The position numbers were made by a program, and so were the translations under genes. This document shows, piece by piece, positions 62,719-64,000 of a DNA stretch of 64,000 nt (positions within the stretch are counted from its first letter, which is position 1; each line of letters starts with the position of its first letter). Below the pieces are notes generated by a model that worked only from the letters and a program-made list of their open reading frames with translations, had not been told where the DNA came from and did not search any database. The DNA comes from Butyricicoccus intestinisimiae (GTDB taxonomy: Bacteria > Bacillota > Clostridia > Oscillospirales > Butyricicoccaceae): assembly GCF_018918345.1 (NCBI RefSeq), contig NZ_JAHLQI010000001.1:124001-188000 (forward strand), written 5' to 3'.

Positions 62719-64000
62719 GCGTCCTCACGCTCCTTCTTGGATTCTTCCGGAAATTGCGATTCATAAATTCCCTGATACACCGGACAGTCGTGCAGCAGCT
62801 GTTCGTGCGTGCCGACGCCGACGAGTGTGCCGTTGTCCAAAACGAGAATTTTATCTGCCTGCCGGACAGCGGCGATGCGCTGAGATACAAGAAATGTGGT
62901 TACGCTGTCGCCGAGATTACGAATCGACTTGCGCAATGCGGCATCCGTTGCGAAATCCAAGGCACTGGAGCTGTCATCGAGAATGAGCAGCTGCGGATTT
63001 TTTACCAGCGCGCGTGCAATCGTCAGCCGCTGCTTCTGACCGCCGGACAGGTTGCGGCCGTTCTGTTCCAAGTGGAAATCCAACTTGTCAGGCTTGTTTT
63101 CGACAATTTCACGTGCCTGTGCACAGGTCAACGCCTGCCAAAGCGCCTCATCCGATGCGTGCTCATTGCCCCACTTCATATTTTCACGAATGCTGCCCTG
63201 AAACAGCAATGCGCGCTGCGGCACAATGCCGATTTTTCGGCACAGAATTTCATGCGGAAAGTCTTGGATGGGACAGCCGTTCAAGCGAATGCTGCCTTCT
63301 GTGGCGTCATAAAAACGCGGAATCAAATGCACCAGTGTGGATTTGCCGCTGCCGGTGCCGCCGATGATGCCGACGGTTTCGCCGGACATGACGGAAAAGC
63401 TGATGTGCGACAGGCTCGGTGCACCGGCGCCCTGATAGGTGAAAGAGACATCATCAAAAGCTACGGCGGGAGCAGCCGTGTGCTCCATATGGAAAGACGG
63501 CGTGCGCGCCGGATACGTCATGCTTGTCTTGATGTCCAGTACACTGGAAACGCGCTTGGCGCAGGCCAGAGACTTGTTCAGCGTGATGATCAAGGCTGCC
63601 AGTTTGATGACCTCGACGATGATTTGCAGCATGTAGTTGTACAGTGCGACTACTTGTCCCTGCGGCAGGCTGCCGAGATTGACTTGAACGCCGGCCCGCT
63701 GAATCAGAACAACGGTTGCGATGTTGATGAGTACATACGTCAGTGGATTGAGCAGCGCAGACAGCCTGCCGACAAACAGATTTAGATGGGTGAGTGCCTG
63801 ATTGTTTTCCTCAAATTCCTCTACACAGCGCTGCTCGCGGCAAAAAGCGCGAATGACACGCACGCCGGTTAAATTTTCGCGGGTGAGTGCCGTCACACGA
63901 TCCAGACCGGCCTGCACTTTGCCGAACAGCGGAATGCTCAGCATCATGATGAGAAACGTGACACCGAACAAAATCGGAATCGTCACGGCAAAGACCAGTG
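62715..64000 (-). CDS. ABC exporter half-transporter, partner subunit, 5' end beyond the window
   Basis: At least 428 residues are visible; the frame is open to the window edge, so the first membrane helices are missing. Walker A is GGTGSGKST and the signature LSGGQKQRL is intact. Walker B reads LLILDDSSSALD, with Asp in place of the catalytic Glu, as in the degenerate site of heterodimeric multidrug-type exporters (BmrC/D, TM287/288). It precedes the other subunit in the same operon. Confidence 0.9.
   Translation of the reverse strand, partial: LVFAVTIPILFGVTFLIMMLSIPLFGKVQAGLDRVTALTRENLTGVRVIRAFCREQRCVEEFEENNQALTHLNLFVGRLSALLNPLTYVLINIATVVLIQRAGVQVNLGSLPQGQVVALYNYMLQIIVEVIKLAALIITLNKSLACAKRVSSVLDIKTSMTYPARTPSFHMEHTAAPAVAFDDVSFTYQGAGAPSLSHISFSVMSGETVGIIGGTGSGKSTLVHLIPRFYDATEGSIRLNGCPIQDFPHEILCRKIGIVPQRALLFQGSIRENMKWGNEHASDEALWQALTCAQAREIVENKPDKLDFHLEQNGRNLSGGQKQRLTIARALVKNPQLLILDDSSSALDFATDAALRKSIRNLGDSVTTFLVSQRIAAVRQADKILVLDNGTLVGVGTHEQLLHDCPVYQGIYESQFPEESKKEREDA

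Overview
The window is a piece of a bacterial chromosome of about 50% G+C. The gene order rplS-lepB-rbgA-rnhB-yraN, the tig-clpP-clpX-lon-engB run, strong AGGAGG-type ribosome binding sites and several genes typical of anaerobic Firmicutes (2-hydroxyacyl-CoA dehydratase activase set, YtaF/MntP-like protein, Fe-type alcohol dehydrogenase) point to a Clostridia member. I would guess Oscillospirales, Butyricicoccus/Agathobaculum-like, but that is recall and not proven by the sequence. No rRNA or tRNA gene was recognised.

Layout: 0-3.5 kb holds the 3' part of murD, an ABC-F ATPase and a MntP/YtaF-like membrane protein. 3.5-11.3 kb has a GH13 enzyme, then rplS, lepB, rbgA, rnhB, yraN, an M19 dipeptidase, thrC and a metallophosphoesterase. 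11.4-19.8 kb is a protein quality-control block (tig, clpP, clpX, lon) with engB and lysA. 20-41.5 kb is mixed metabolism and transport: a Na/Pi transporter, an OYE-family oxidoreductase, an EcsC/M50-peptidase pair, NfeD with an SPFH protein, nnrE, an alcohol dehydrogenase, a Cys-rich protein/ZIP transporter/rhodanese cluster, a glycosyltransferase, a three-gene acyl-CoA dehydratase activase set, a degenerate CobL-like protein, and an amino-acid ABC transporter. 41.5-45.25 kb holds rsmE, an AEC transporter, a beta-carbonic anhydrase and a patatin between two inverted 70-bp repeats, one of which lies in an IS3-like remnant.

45.3-55.8 kb is a complete-looking type III-A CRISPR-Cas locus. The leftward operon is cas10-csm2-csm3-csm4-csm5-cas6 followed by a dGTPase-like HD hydrolase. 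A rightward array of 20 repeats and 19 spacers lies upstream of and divergent from it, and csm6 sits 45 bp beyond the last, degenerate repeat with no visible promoter of its own. Cas10 keeps its HD and GGDD motifs, Csm3 its aspartate and Csm6 its HEPN R-X4-H motif, so target RNA cleavage, cyclic oligoadenylate synthesis and Csm6 activation all look possible. No cas1/cas2 is present.

55.8-64 kb has a homocysteine S-methyltransferase-family protein, two AraC-type regulators flanking a URO-D/methyltransferase-family gene, and a heterodimeric ABC exporter whose second subunit runs off the window.

The items most worth a second look are the dGTPase as the last gene of the csm operon, the coupling of csm6 to the array transcript, a spacer present twice with a 2-nt offset, an 11-bp inverted repeat between the divergent cas and array promoters, and the 70-bp inverted repeats around 41.5-45.25 kb.
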